Assembly (NCBI RefSeq): GCF_002752355.1
Contig: NZ_MRAV01000018.1
Coordinates: 1-64,000 of the forward strand
DNA: 64,000 bases
Source of the DNA: Leucobacter sp. OLIS6
GTDB lineage: Bacteria > Actinomycetota > Actinomycetes > Actinomycetales > Microbacteriaceae
Direction: 5' to 3'
How positions within the stretch are numbered: position 1 is the first letter of the stretch; each line of letters opens with the position of its first letter. A program made the position numbers and the translations under genes. Below are positions 34,199-46,681 of this stretch, one piece after another. The notes beneath the pieces are model-generated. The model ran no database searches. It was not told where the DNA came from and saw only the letters and a program-made list of their open reading frames with translations.

Positions 34199-35737
34199 CT
34201 ATTCCGCCTCGACGGCTGCGGCCCGTCGGCGACGCGCGAGCACCAGGGCGGTCGCCCCCGCGATCAGCCCGAGCAGTGCGACTCCCGCCAGCATCGCCGG
34301 CTGCGCCGCGGAGCCGGTGGTCGCGAGCGTTCCGCCCGGCGTGGTCGGCGTCCCAGGTGCGGTCGTCGATCCCGGCGTGGTCGGCGTCGTCTGCGCCGGC
34401 TTCTTCGCGACGACGACCGTCTGCGCCGCATCATCGATATCCTCATGCGTCGCCACCGGAGTACCCGACGCCGACTCACCGCGATACAGCTTCTCGAACG
34501 CCACCAGCGTCTGCCCGTCGAAACCGGCCGGCACCACGAACGTCACCTCGACACTGCCGTTCGCCGCCGTCGGCGTGAACGTCCTCGACCCGGTGATGCT
34601 CGTCGCCGAACCATCAGACTTGCGCATCAGCTCACCCGACACCGTGTACTGCTGACCCGGCACCAGATTCTTGTAGGCGATCGTGTCGACCACCGTGCCG
34701 CCCGTGAACACGAGGTTGTGATCCCCGTCCGCCTGATCCAGCAGCGTCGTGCTGATCGCGGGGACGGTCCAGCTCGCATCCGCCGTGGCCGAAGTGGTCG
34801 CCCCGCCCGGAACGACGAGCACGAGACTCTGGCCGTGGCTTCCGGCGGTCGCCGTGCCGCCGATGGTCTTCGGCGAGGTGATGATGTGCCCCGTGCCCGA
34901 CGCGCCCGCGACCGTCGCGGTGATCGTGGTCGACCCGGCTGCCGTCACGTTCCGCAGATCCAGGTAGACCTGCTGCCCGTCGACCACATTGCCCGCGTCG
35001 ATGGCGTTGCCGCTCGCGTCGACGATCGTCGCGCCGCCGCTCGCGGTGACCGCCGCCGTCGCCTGGTTGGTCTGCACGGTGAAGGGCCCCGAGATGCCGC
35101 CGGCCGGGAAGGTTCCCGACGCCGGGGTCACCGACACGGTGATGGGCGCATCGACGGGTGCACCGGAGCTCGCGTTCGCTCCGTTCACCAGGTACCAGTA
35201 GGCCGCCTTCGAGTCATCGCTGTTCCACTGCCAGGCCGCGTCGAAGGTGAGATCGGTGTAGCGCCAGATCGCGTACTGGGTCGCTTCGGTCGCATCGAAG
35301 AGCGAGATGCTCGGAAGCCCCGCCGCCTGGGCGAGCTCTTCGAGGCTCAGCGCGGGGTAGCTGTGCTGCAGCACCCAGTTCACCTTGCCCTGGATCGCGG
35401 GATCCGTGTAGTGGTTGGCTCCGAGGTAGCTGGACGGATCCCCCACGACCCCGTTCTGCAGCGGCACGGCGCTGATGTCGTGCTCGATGCAGTAGGCGTA
35501 GAAGTCCGGTGTACCGGGATTCTTCGGGTCGGCGGGCGTCTGCAGGTGGATACCGTGGAACGCGGTGCCGCCCGACCCCGGAACGGTCTTGCCGACCCAG
35601 ACCGACTGTCCGTTCGTGATCGTCGCCGCGTTCGCCGCGGTCGCGACCGAGGGAACGAGCAGTGCAATGGCGGCGAGCAGTGCGACCGCCCACCAGCGCC
35701 TGCGCGGTTCCGTCGCCTTGGAGGTTCCAGATGCCAT
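34199..35737 (-). CDS. Cell-wall-anchored thioester-domain surface protein (adhesin)
   Basis: 512 residues. A basic start and a hydrophobic segment (16-38) form the signal peptide. The thioester domain follows: Cys83 in FYAYCIEHD and Gln153 in ATQYAIWRY match the Cys and Gln (TQxA) that form an internal thioester in Gram-positive adhesins binding host or surface amines. Next is a beta-sandwich region, then a T-Q ester-bond domain (TVVDTIAYKNLVPGQQYTVS through THEDIDDAAQTVVV). The end is a Pro/Thr-rich stalk, the sorting signal LATTG, a hydrophobic segment and a basic tail. LAxTG signals suit class E sortases. GAGGA precedes the ATG at 35737. Confidence 0.88.
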   Translation of the reverse strand: MASGTSKATEPRRRWWAVALLAAIALLVPSVATAANAATITNGQSVWVGKTVPGSGGTAFHGIHLQTPADPKNPGTPDFYAYCIEHDISAVPLQNGVVGDPSSYLGANHYTDPAIQGKVNWVLQHSYPALSLEELAQAAGLPSISLFDATEATQYAIWRYTDLTFDAAWQWNSDDSKAAYWYLVNGANASSGAPVDAPITVSVTPASGTFPAGGISGPFTVQTNQATAAVTASGGATIVDASGNAIDAGNVVDGQQVYLDLRNVTAAGSTTITATVAGASGTGHIITSPKTIGGTATAGSHGQSLVLVVPGGATTSATADASWTVPAISTTLLDQADGDHNLVFTGGTVVDTIAYKNLVPGQQYTVSGELMRKSDGSATSITGSRTFTPTAANGSVEVTFVVPAGFDGQTLVAFEKLYRGESASGTPVATHEDIDDAAQTVVVAKKPAQTTPTTPGSTTAPGTPTTPGGTLATTGSAAQPAMLAGVALLGLIAGATALVLARRRRAAAVEAE

Positions 35738-35886
35738 GAAGCGTCCTCGCTTTCCTGTTCGGTGCTCATTGCGCGTCTCGTCGTACCGACGGCGCAGCTC
35801 GAATGCGCAGTTACGACACGCGAAAACATAGCTCCGATGCGAAGGTCCGGGTAGCCGAAGCACGGACACCGCTCCGCAGCAGTCGA

Positions 35887-35912
35887 TTTTGACCCCCGGA
35901 GAGGGGTCAAAA
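35887..35912. promoter_or_regulatory. Palindrome between divergent genes, candidate operator
   Basis: TTTTGACCCC (35887-35896) and GGGGTCAAAA (35903-35912) with a 6-nt centre. Both flanking genes point away from it, so it cannot be a terminator of either. It lies 150 bp before the adhesin gene and 49 bp before the -10 of the SnoaL-like gene. Confidence 0.5.
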
Positions 35913-35960
35913 GGCCCGACCTCCCACCTGGTGCGGTGGTGCTCCTCCAGGTGCTGCGCC

Positions 35961-35966
35961 TACGAT
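35961..35966 (+). promoter_or_regulatory. Putative -10 box, leaderless start
   Basis: TACGAT, 6 nt before the ATG at 35973. Confidence 0.5.
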
Positions 35967-35972
35967 CGTCGC

Positions 35973-36305
35973 ATGACCGCCTCCACTCCCCCCGCTCCCG
36001 TTCAGGCCTTCGTCGATGCCATCAACGCGGCGGACGCCGACGCGTTCGTCGCGGCATTCACCGAGGACGGCTTCGTCGACGACTGGGGACGCGTGCTCCG
36101 AGGCCCGGACGGGGTGCGCAGCTGGGCGGCGAGCGATGCCATCGGTGCCGGCGCACGCATGACCGTGCTCGAGTCCACGACCGACGGTGAGACCACCGAA
36201 CTGCGCTTCTCGTGGGAGAGCCGCGTCTTCACCGGCGTCAGCACCGCAATCGCCACTACGCGCGGCGACCTGCTCGAGTCGTTCAGGATCCTTCCCAGCC
36301 ACTGA
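35973..36305 (+). CDS. SnoaL-like (NTF2-fold) protein
   Basis: 110 residues: VQAFVDAINAADADAFVAAF, the strand DGFVDDWGRVLRGPDGVRSW, and a final FSWESRVFTGVSTAIATTRG. This is the SnoaL-like/nuclear transport factor 2 fold. Small stand-alone members usually bind or isomerise small ligands; none can be assigned. Leaderless start from the TACGAT box; a longer open frame upstream has no start signal. Confidence 0.75.
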   Translation: MTASTPPAPVQAFVDAINAADADAFVAAFTEDGFVDDWGRVLRGPDGVRSWAASDAIGAGARMTVLESTTDGETTELRFSWESRVFTGVSTAIATTRGDLLESFRILPSH

Positions 36306-36372
36306 ACGCAGGAGGATGGCCCGCTCGCCAGGAGGTGCGGGGTCGATCGACCGAGCCGGAACGGGTCCGAGC

Positions 36373-36948
36373 TCAGAGCGGCGCGACCGGCAGCCCGTCG
36401 CCGTCCGCCCAGCGGAACCGCTCCAGGATCCGGTCGCTCCCGGGCAGCCGGCCGAACAGCGCGAGGAATCCGAACCCGATGACCCCGCCCAGGGTGTTGA
36501 AGATCAGGTCGTTGACGTCGGCGACATGGCCGCCGCCCGCGAAGTCCTGGGCGGCGAGCTGCGTCAGTTCGATCGCGAGGCTCACTCCGACGACCGCGCT
36601 CAGCACCCTCCACCAGACCGGCCGCCGAAGCACCAGCGGGATCAGCACTCCGAGCGGCATGAAGACGATGACGTTCATCAGCGCGTCCTCGACCTCGTAG
36701 TCGACGAGCGGGGTGAGCACGACGCCGGACCACCAGGGTCCCGGCGGGGCCGGAGCGCGCAGGAACACGGGAAAGACGGTGTTCGCGACGATGCCCGCGA
36801 CATAGACCCCGAGCGCCGCCGCCACCGCTGCACGCGGCAGCGAGAGCATCTGCTTCGCGCGCAGACGCCAGCAGAGCAGCACGAAGACGACGATACCCAA
36901 CGGGATCACGATCGGCAGTACCGGTATCTCGCCGAAGGGGTCGTTCAT
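36373..36948 (-). CDS. VanZ family membrane protein
   Basis: 191 residues with five membrane helices. The VanZ-like domain is visible: VFPVFLRAPAPPG, MNVIVFMPLGVLIPLVLRRP, and the conserved block SLAIELTQLAAQDFAGGGHV followed by ADVNDLIFNTLGGVIGFGFL with the conserved D-N-N pattern. VanZ gives teicoplanin resistance in enterococci, but most homologues have no known role. Leaderless start: TAGACT lies 8 nt before the ATG. Confidence 0.85.
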   Translation of the reverse strand: MNDPFGEIPVLPIVIPLGIVVFVLLCWRLRAKQMLSLPRAAVAAALGVYVAGIVANTVFPVFLRAPAPPGPWWSGVVLTPLVDYEVEDALMNVIVFMPLGVLIPLVLRRPVWWRVLSAVVGVSLAIELTQLAAQDFAGGGHVADVNDLIFNTLGGVIGFGFLALFGRLPGSDRILERFRWADGDGLPVAPL

Positions 36949-36956
36949 GGCGGCCC

Positions 36957-36962
36957 AGTCTA
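36957..36962 (-). promoter_or_regulatory. Putative -10 box, leaderless start
   Basis: TAGACT on the minus strand, 8 nt before the ATG of the VanZ-like gene. Confidence 0.5.
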
Positions 36963-37011
36963 GCGGGCCCGCCGTCACCGGGCGTTGCTAACGTAGGGGC
37001 GGAGGTGCGCA

Positions 37012-38508
37012 TTGGCGAGAAGGCAGAACCGAGGTCCGGTACGGCGCGCCGGTTCGGAGACCCGCGCGCAGATCCACGCACTGGACCGCGCGATCTACTC
37101 CGCAGTGGCGTCCACTCCCAGCCCCGTGCTGGATCGTTGGATGCCGAAGCTCACGAACGCCGCGGACCACTCCGTGCTGTGGCTCGCGATCGCGGGCGGT
37201 CTCGCCCTCACCGGTCGCGGCCGTGTGCGCCGCGCCGCCCTGCGCGGTGTCGTCACGCTCGGGGCGACGAGCCTGATCGCGAACCAGCTCGCCAAGCGTC
37301 TGCACCACCGCGAGCGGCCCTTGCGAGATGCCGTTCCCCTCGGTCGGCGTTCCCTGCGCAGTCCTCGCTCGTCCTCGTTCCCGAGCGGACACTCGGCGAG
37401 CGCTGCCGCGTTCGCGGCCGGTGTCTCGTCCGAGGTGCCGGCGCTCGGCGTGCCGCTGCAGGTCCTGGCCGGCCTCGTGGGATTCTCCCGCGTGGCGACG
37501 GGGGCCCACTATCCCTCCGACGTGGCCGCAGGCTTCGTCCTCGGCGGCTCGATCGCAGCGATCGGACGTCGCCTCGTACCGCCCGTGCCGGCTCCCCAAC
37601 CTTCGCGGCCGATCGAATTCGATCGGATCAAGCCACGGCGGACGGGCGAAGGCGTGCTCCTCGTGGTCAACCCTGCCTCGCACAGCGGCCGCGGCGCCGA
37701 ACTTGCGAACAGCGCTCGGCGGAAGCTTCCCGACATGCGGGTCGTGGAACTCGCGCAGGACGACGATGTCGAGGCGGTCATGGCCGCCGCTGCGAAGGAG
37801 GCGGAGGTCCTCGCGGTCGCCGGCGGCGACGGGACGGTCCGCTCGGCGGCGCATGCGGCGATCGAACGCGGCATTCCGCTCGCGGTCTTCCCCGCAGGCA
37901 CCTTCAACCACTTCGCCCGGGCCATCGGAACCTCCTCGGCGGGTCGGACCGTGCAGGCCATCCAGCGAGGCAGCGTCGGCAAGGTCGATGTGGCCTATGT
38001 GAACGACGAGATCTTCTTGAACACGGCGAGCGTCGGCGCCTACACGGATTTCGTGCGCATCCGGGAGCGACTCGAAAAGCGGATCGGGAAGCCCCTCGCC
38101 GCACTCGTGGCGGCCTGGCGTCTGCTCTCGAAGGACCGTTCGGTCGCCGTCACGGTCGACGGACGCACGCGTGAGTCGAGCCTGCTGTTCCTCGGCAACG
38201 GCCAGTACCAGCCGCAGGGCTTCGCCCCGAGCACTCGAGCGGACCTGCAGGACGGTCTGCTGGATCTCCGCATCCTCGATGTCTCGAGCAAGTGGTCCCG
38301 GGTCGTGGTGCTGTTGGCCACGCTCACCGGCCAGCTCGGGCGAGTGAAGCAGTACCACGAGGTCTCGGCTCCCGAACTCCGGATCTCACTGCCGAACGGC
38401 CCCGCGCGCGTCGCTCGGGACGGAGAAGTGGGCGAGCTCGCCGAAGTACTCAGGGCGCGATCCAGCCGCCGTGCGCTCACCGTGTACCGTGCCCGCGCCA
38501 GAGGCTGA
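37012..38508 (+). CDS. Bifunctional PAP2 phosphatase / diacylglycerol kinase-family protein
   Basis: 498 residues, a natural two-domain fusion. The N-terminal PAP2 half (about 25-190) has all three motifs: KRLHHRERP (KX6RP), SSFPSGHSASAA (PSGH) and SRVATGAHYPSD (SRX5HX3D). The C-terminal half (about 210-498) is a DAGK/sphingosine kinase-like catalytic domain with VNPASHSGRG, the nucleotide motif AVAGGDGTVR and FPAGTFNHFA. It should act on lipid phosphates at the membrane, though the direction of flux is unknown. Start is TTG at 37012 with GGAGG 8 nt upstream. Confidence 0.88.
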   Translation: MARRQNRGPVRRAGSETRAQIHALDRAIYSAVASTPSPVLDRWMPKLTNAADHSVLWLAIAGGLALTGRGRVRRAALRGVVTLGATSLIANQLAKRLHHRERPLRDAVPLGRRSLRSPRSSSFPSGHSASAAAFAAGVSSEVPALGVPLQVLAGLVGFSRVATGAHYPSDVAAGFVLGGSIAAIGRRLVPPVPAPQPSRPIEFDRIKPRRTGEGVLLVVNPASHSGRGAELANSARRKLPDMRVVELAQDDDVEAVMAAAAKEAEVLAVAGGDGTVRSAAHAAIERGIPLAVFPAGTFNHFARAIGTSSAGRTVQAIQRGSVGKVDVAYVNDEIFLNTASVGAYTDFVRIRERLEKRIGKPLAALVAAWRLLSKDRSVAVTVDGRTRESSLLFLGNGQYQPQGFAPSTRADLQDGLLDLRILDVSSKWSRVVVLLATLTGQLGRVKQYHEVSAPELRISLPNGPARVARDGEVGELAEVLRARSSRRALTVYRARARG

Positions 38509-38537
38509 GAACGGAGCGTCCGTCAGCCCCAGAAAGT

Positions 38538-38569
38538 CGCAGAGGCCGCCCTTTCGGACGGCCTCTGCG
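38538..38569. terminator. Hairpin between the PAP2/DAGK gene and ssrA
   Basis: CGCAGAGGCCG (38538-38548) pairs with 38559-38569, loop 10 nt. It can serve both the plus-strand gene and tmRNA, which converge here. Confidence 0.75.
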
Positions 38570-38603
38570 GTGACGATTCGTGCGCGTGATGCTCATGCCG
38601 CTG

Positions 38604-38973
38604 TGGAGCCGCGGGGAATCGAACCCCGGTCCACTTCGACGATTCCGTGCCTTCTACGAGCGTAGTTCGTGAAAACGTTCTGCTCGGCCCCGTTCTTTGC
38701 CACGAACAGCTAGTACGACAGGCCCAGTCTCAGAAAAAGTCCCGATGCGCCCTGAGACGCGACGCATCAGCAAGCCCCCTAGATGACGCCAGGAAACCGG
38801 GGCGGAGGCCCACCCGACCTGACGGACTCGGTCTTACTGCTTAGGCAGCGAGAGCGAAGTCGGTGCGCTTAGCGTTGGCACCTATGGTTTGCGAAGGGCG
38901 TTTACGAGATAACTCCGCGTCCTCGGCCCGCTTCTCACGGTCTCAAATCGACGTGTCGAAACCGATCGGCCCC
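38604..38973 (-). ncRNA. ssrA: Transfer-messenger RNA
   Basis: About 370 nt. The 5' end GGGGCCGATCGGTTTCGACA and the 3' end with GGTTCGATTCCCCGCGGCTCC form the tRNA-like domain; GGGGCCG pairs with CGGCTCC including one G-U. The tag is read from GCC at 38879 down to TAA at 38841-38843 and gives ANAKRTDFALAA, preceded by ATAGGT at the resume site. CCA is not encoded in full. A TTGACA hexamer at 39022-39027 and a TAGAAT at 39051-39056 are candidate promoter elements. With SmpB it rescues stalled ribosomes. Confidence 0.95.
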
Positions 38974-39072
38974 GTGTGCGGTCTTCCGACCACCGGGGCG
39001 GCACATCACGCGCTGTGGAATTGTCAAACTCCGGCAGAACCGGAACCTCGATTCTAGCACCGCGGGCTGCGG

Positions 39073-42428
<3,356 letters not shown>

Positions 42429-42441
42429 CCGGGACCGGTCG

Positions 42442-42560
42442 GCGGGAGGCGGCGCGCAACTCCGTTCGCGAGCCTGGCGGGTCTGGCGGGAGCGGCCAGC
42501 GCGAAGCGCCGGACGCGGATGGATCGGCGCGCGAACGGAGTTGCGCGCCGCCTCCCGCCA
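42442..42560. repeat. Perfect 30-bp inverted repeat, 59-nt interior
   Basis: Bases 42442-42471 and 42531-42560 are perfect inverted copies. The element fills the gap between the convergent nylB and smpB genes. It may act as a bidirectional terminator or be a small MITE-like insertion; no target duplication is visible. Confidence 0.85.
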
Positions 42561-42575
42561 ATCGCTGAGACGCCC

Positions 42576-43052
42576 CTACTCGCCGAGATGCTTGCGCGCG
42601 GAGATCGCGCGATCCGCCTCGCGGCGGTCCTGACGTTCGCGCAGCGTCTGCCGCTTGTCGTACTCGCGCTTGCCCTTGGCGAGCGCGATCTCGACCTTGG
42701 CGCGGCCGTCGAGGAAGTAGAGGCGCAGCGGCACGATGGTCATGCCGCCCTCGCGCGTCTTCTGGTACAGCTTGTCGATCTGCTGGCGGTGCAGCAGCAG
42801 CTTGCGCTTGCGCCGCGGAGCGTGGTTGGTCCACGAACCGTTGAGGTACTCGGGAATGTAGGCGGCGTCGAGCCAGGCCTCGCCGTGCTCGATGAACACG
42901 TAGCCGTCGACGAGGGACGCACGCCCCATGCGCAGCGATTTGACCTCGCTGCCGGTGAGCACCATGCCCGCCTCGTACGTGTCGATGATGAGGTACTCGT
43001 GCCGAGCCTTCTTGTTCGACGCGATCAGCTTCTCGCCGGTTTCCTTCGGCAT
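42576..43052 (-). CDS. smpB: SsrA-binding protein
   Basis: 158 residues. The N-terminal core has [20 protein letters not shown] and [20 protein letters not shown], the central block [20 protein letters not shown], and the C-terminal tail [20 protein letters not shown], which enters the mRNA channel. It binds tmRNA and delivers it to stalled ribosomes; ssrA is 3.6 kb away on the same strand, separated by the TetR-permease-NylB cassette. ATG at 43052 has GGGGGAG upstream. Confidence 0.95.
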   Translation of the reverse strand: MPKETGEKLIASNKKARHEYLIIDTYEAGMVLTGSEVKSLRMGRASLVDGYVFIEHGEAWLDAAYIPEYLNGSWTNHAPRRKRKLLLHRQQIDKLYQKTREGGMTIVPLRLYFLDGRAKVEIALAKGKREYDKRQTLRERQDRREADRAISARKHLGE

Positions 43053-43181
43053 GGCACTCCCCCTTCTTCGAGCGTTCCCGTGAGCGGACCGAACCTCCAT
43101 CCTAGCGTGCGGCGTCGCCCGTCGTCTCGCCCGCGGGCGACGATTCTCGCGATTCGCGGTATTCCCCGGAGCGCGAACGCG

Positions 43182-43218
43182 CGAACGCCCCCGGCCGCGC
43201 TGCGGTCGGGAGCGTTCG
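43182..43218 (-). terminator. Hairpin terminator of the MsiK-type ATPase gene
   Basis: CGAACGC (43182-43188), CCCGGCCGC, loop GCT, GCGGTCGGG, GCGTTCG (43212-43218); one mismatch and one G-T pair in a stem of about 16 bp. Confidence 0.75.
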
Positions 43219-43232
43219 TCGCTGCGTTCGGG

Positions 43233-44336
<1,104 letters not shown>

Positions 44337-44460
44337 CGAGGTTTCCTTTCGTTCCACCGGCAGGCACGTGCCGGACGATCCGTAGTGTGAGCGAAATGTC
44401 GGCCTGCGTCGGCCGACCCGCTCAGTCTGCCACAGCTCGTGCCCGCGCGGAGGCGAAATG

Positions 44461-44523
44461 CGTCGAGTGGCGGCAGAACGCCCGTATCCGGATGGGATAC
44501 GGGCGTTCTGCCGCCACTCGACG
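44461..44523. repeat. Perfect 29-bp inverted repeat with 5-nt loop
   Basis: Arms 44461-44489 and 44495-44523 with GGATG between. It lies 52 bp past the ftsX stop and 125 bp before the MsiK-type gene, both on the minus strand, and is an extreme hairpin that would end ftsX transcripts. Confidence 0.9.
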
Positions 44524-44574
44524 GGATCCCCGAGCGCGCGGAAGCAACCCGGAGGCTCGATGCAGAAGCTCGGG

Positions 44575-45489
44575 TCAGACCCGCAGATACCTCGTGATCG
44601 CGATCTTCGCGGCGATGGCGCTGAGCACGATACCGAGCGCCAGCAGGATCGGCGGCACCACGAGCGATTGCTGCACGGTGATGTAGCTCGTGAAGGGCAC
44701 GTTCGTCACGAGGAAGCCCTCGACGAAGAACTTGACGATCGCGACCGACGCGACGCCGGCCAGCACGGCTCCGATCACCGCCGATATGACGCCCTCGAGC
44801 ACGAACGGTGTCTGGATGAACCGGTTGGACGCACCCACCAGGCGCATGATGCCGATCTCGCGGCGCCTCGAGAACGCCGACAGCCGGATCGTCGTCGAGA
44901 TGAGGAGCATGGCGGCGATGAGCATCAGGCCCGCGATCGCGATGGCCGTGTAGCTGGCGACGCCGAGGATCAGGAAGATCCGATCGAGCAGAGAACGCTG
45001 GTCGGAGACCGACTGCACGCCCGGGATCCCCGAGAACGTCTCCTGGATGATCGCGGAGCGCGACGGATCCTTGAGCTTCACCCAGTAAGTCTGGTTCAGC
45101 TGGTCGGGCTTCGTGATGTCGACGATCGGGTTGCCCTTGAACTGCTTCTTGAACTCCGTGTACGCCTGGTCGTGGCTGACGTAGAAGGAGTCCGCGATAT
45201 AGGGCTTCAACGTATCGGATTCGAGCGCCTGCTTGACCGCGGCGACCTGATCCTCCGAGGCGTCGGCCCCCGAGCAGGTCGCGCTCTGGTCGTACTTGGT
45301 GCACAGGTAGATCGCGACCTGCGCGCGGTCGTACCAGTAGGTCTTCATCTGCTGCACCTGCAGCTGCATGAGGATCGCCGTGCCCACGAAGGTGAGCGAG
45401 ACGAAGGTCACGAGGATCACCGAGATGACCACGGACATATTGCGACGGAGGCCGTTCCAGACCTCGCCGAGCACGAGCGAAACTCTCAT
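44575..45489 (-). CDS. ftsX: Cell division protein FtsX
   Basis: 304 residues. A cytoplasmic start [20 protein letters not shown] leads into helix 1 (20-45), then a large extracytoplasmic loop (about 45-170) with [10 protein letters not shown], then three helices near 178-300 with the conserved [20 protein letters not shown] and [17 protein letters not shown]. With FtsE it relays a signal to peptidoglycan hydrolases at the division site. Its start overlaps the end of ftsE by 4 bp. A 29-bp palindrome follows. Confidence 0.94.
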   Translation of the reverse strand: MRVSLVLGEVWNGLRRNMSVVISVILVTFVSLTFVGTAILMQLQVQQMKTYWYDRAQVAIYLCTKYDQSATCSGADASEDQVAAVKQALESDTLKPYIADSFYVSHDQAYTEFKKQFKGNPIVDITKPDQLNQTYWVKLKDPSRSAIIQETFSGIPGVQSVSDQRSLLDRIFLILGVASYTAIAIAGLMLIAAMLLISTTIRLSAFSRRREIGIMRLVGASNRFIQTPFVLEGVISAVIGAVLAGVASVAIVKFFVEGFLVTNVPFTSYITVQQSLVVPPILLALGIVLSAIAAKIAITRYLRV

Positions 45490-46595
45490 CGAACCGGCCC
45501 CACATCCGTCTGGTCGTCGTCCTGGGAACCCGAGAGGCCGAGGCGCTCGGCGAGTCCGCCCTTGGCCGCCAGCTCGACGGGATCGATGTCGTTCGGCGCG
45601 AGGAAGCCGGGAACCCTGCGCGCCTGCGCCGCGTTCGTACCATCGGCGCGGACCGTGAGGTCGAGCGGATCCTCGTCGTCCGCGGGCGGCACGGTCGCTG
45701 CCGCGGCCGTGGCGGGTGCCTCGGGTGCCGCGAGGACCGGGGCGGGTGCCTGCGCTTCTGCGGCCGGGGCCTCGTGCGCTCCGGCCTCGGCCGCCGCGCT
45801 CGGGCTCTCGACGACGCCGACCTCGGGCGCGAGCGCCGCACGCACGACCGCCTCGGTGGTGCGCAGCACGCGGGCGCCCTGCTCGGTGAGGTCCATGACG
45901 GGGATCGAAGCCGTCTCGCCGTACCCGCCGCTCTGCTCGTCGCGCACGACGACGCCCTGCGAGAGCTCGACCACGCGCTGCTGCATGATGTCGACGAACG
46001 CGGCCTCGTGCGTGGCCATGACCACGGTCGTGCCGGCCGCGTTGATCGCGCGCAGCAGCTGCATAATGCCGAGGCTGGTCGCGGGGTCCAGGTTGCCCGT
46101 CGGCTCGTCGGCCAGCAGGATCGCCGGCTTGTTGACGATGGCTCGCGCGATGGCGACGCGCTGCTGCTCACCGCCCGAGAGCTCGTGCGGGTACCGCTTG
46201 CCCTTGCCTTCCAGGCCCACCATCTCGAGTGTGTCGGGGACGGCCTCCTGGATGAAGCCGCGGGACTTGCCGATGACCTGCAGCGAGAACGCGACGTTGT
46301 CGTACACGGTCTTGTTGGTGAGCAGGCGGAAGTCCTGGAACACCATGCCGAGGTTGCGGCGGAAGTAGGGGACCTTGCGGGAGGAGATCTTGCTCAGATC
46401 GTGCCCGAGGACGTGCACCGTGCCACCGGTGGGCTGCTCCTCGCGCAGGATGAGCTGCAGGCAGCTCGACTTACCGGAACCTGATGCGCCGACGATGAAG
46501 ACGAACTCGCCGCGATCGACCCGGAGGTCGATGCCGTCGAGCGCCGGACGTTGCGCACCCCGGTACTTCTTGGTGACGTTCTCGAAGAGGATCAT
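45486..46595 (-). CDS. ftsE: Cell division ATPase FtsE with long C-terminal extension
   Basis: 369 residues. The ATPase core ends near 228: Walker [21 protein letters not shown], signature [16 protein letters not shown], Walker [18 protein letters not shown]-loop [10 protein letters not shown]. Mycobacterial and E. coli FtsE stop about there. Here a further 140 residues follow: an Ala/Pro/Glu-rich linker (about 255-315) and a short end region with [20 protein letters not shown]. The extension could bind other division proteins. TAGTGT lies 10 nt before the ATG. Confidence 0.93.
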   Translation of the reverse strand: MILFENVTKKYRGAQRPALDGIDLRVDRGEFVFIVGASGSGKSSCLQLILREEQPTGGTVHVLGHDLSKISSRKVPYFRRNLGMVFQDFRLLTNKTVYDNVAFSLQVIGKSRGFIQEAVPDTLEMVGLEGKGKRYPHELSGGEQQRVAIARAIVNKPAILLADEPTGNLDPATSLGIMQLLRAINAAGTTVVMATHEAAFVDIMQQRVVELSQGVVVRDEQSGGYGETASIPVMDLTEQGARVLRTTEAVVRAALAPEVGVVESPSAAAEAGAHEAPAAEAQAPAPVLAAPEAPATAAAATVPPADDEDPLDLTVRADGTNAAQARRVPGFLAPNDIDPVELAAKGGLAERLGLSGSQDDDQTDVGPVR

Positions 46596-46681
46596 GACGC
46601 AGACGACACTACGCGGACGGGCCCGGCCGCCCGCGGCGACGCGCGGGCGAACCGGGAGCTCTCAGCTTTCGCGCGGCTCGC

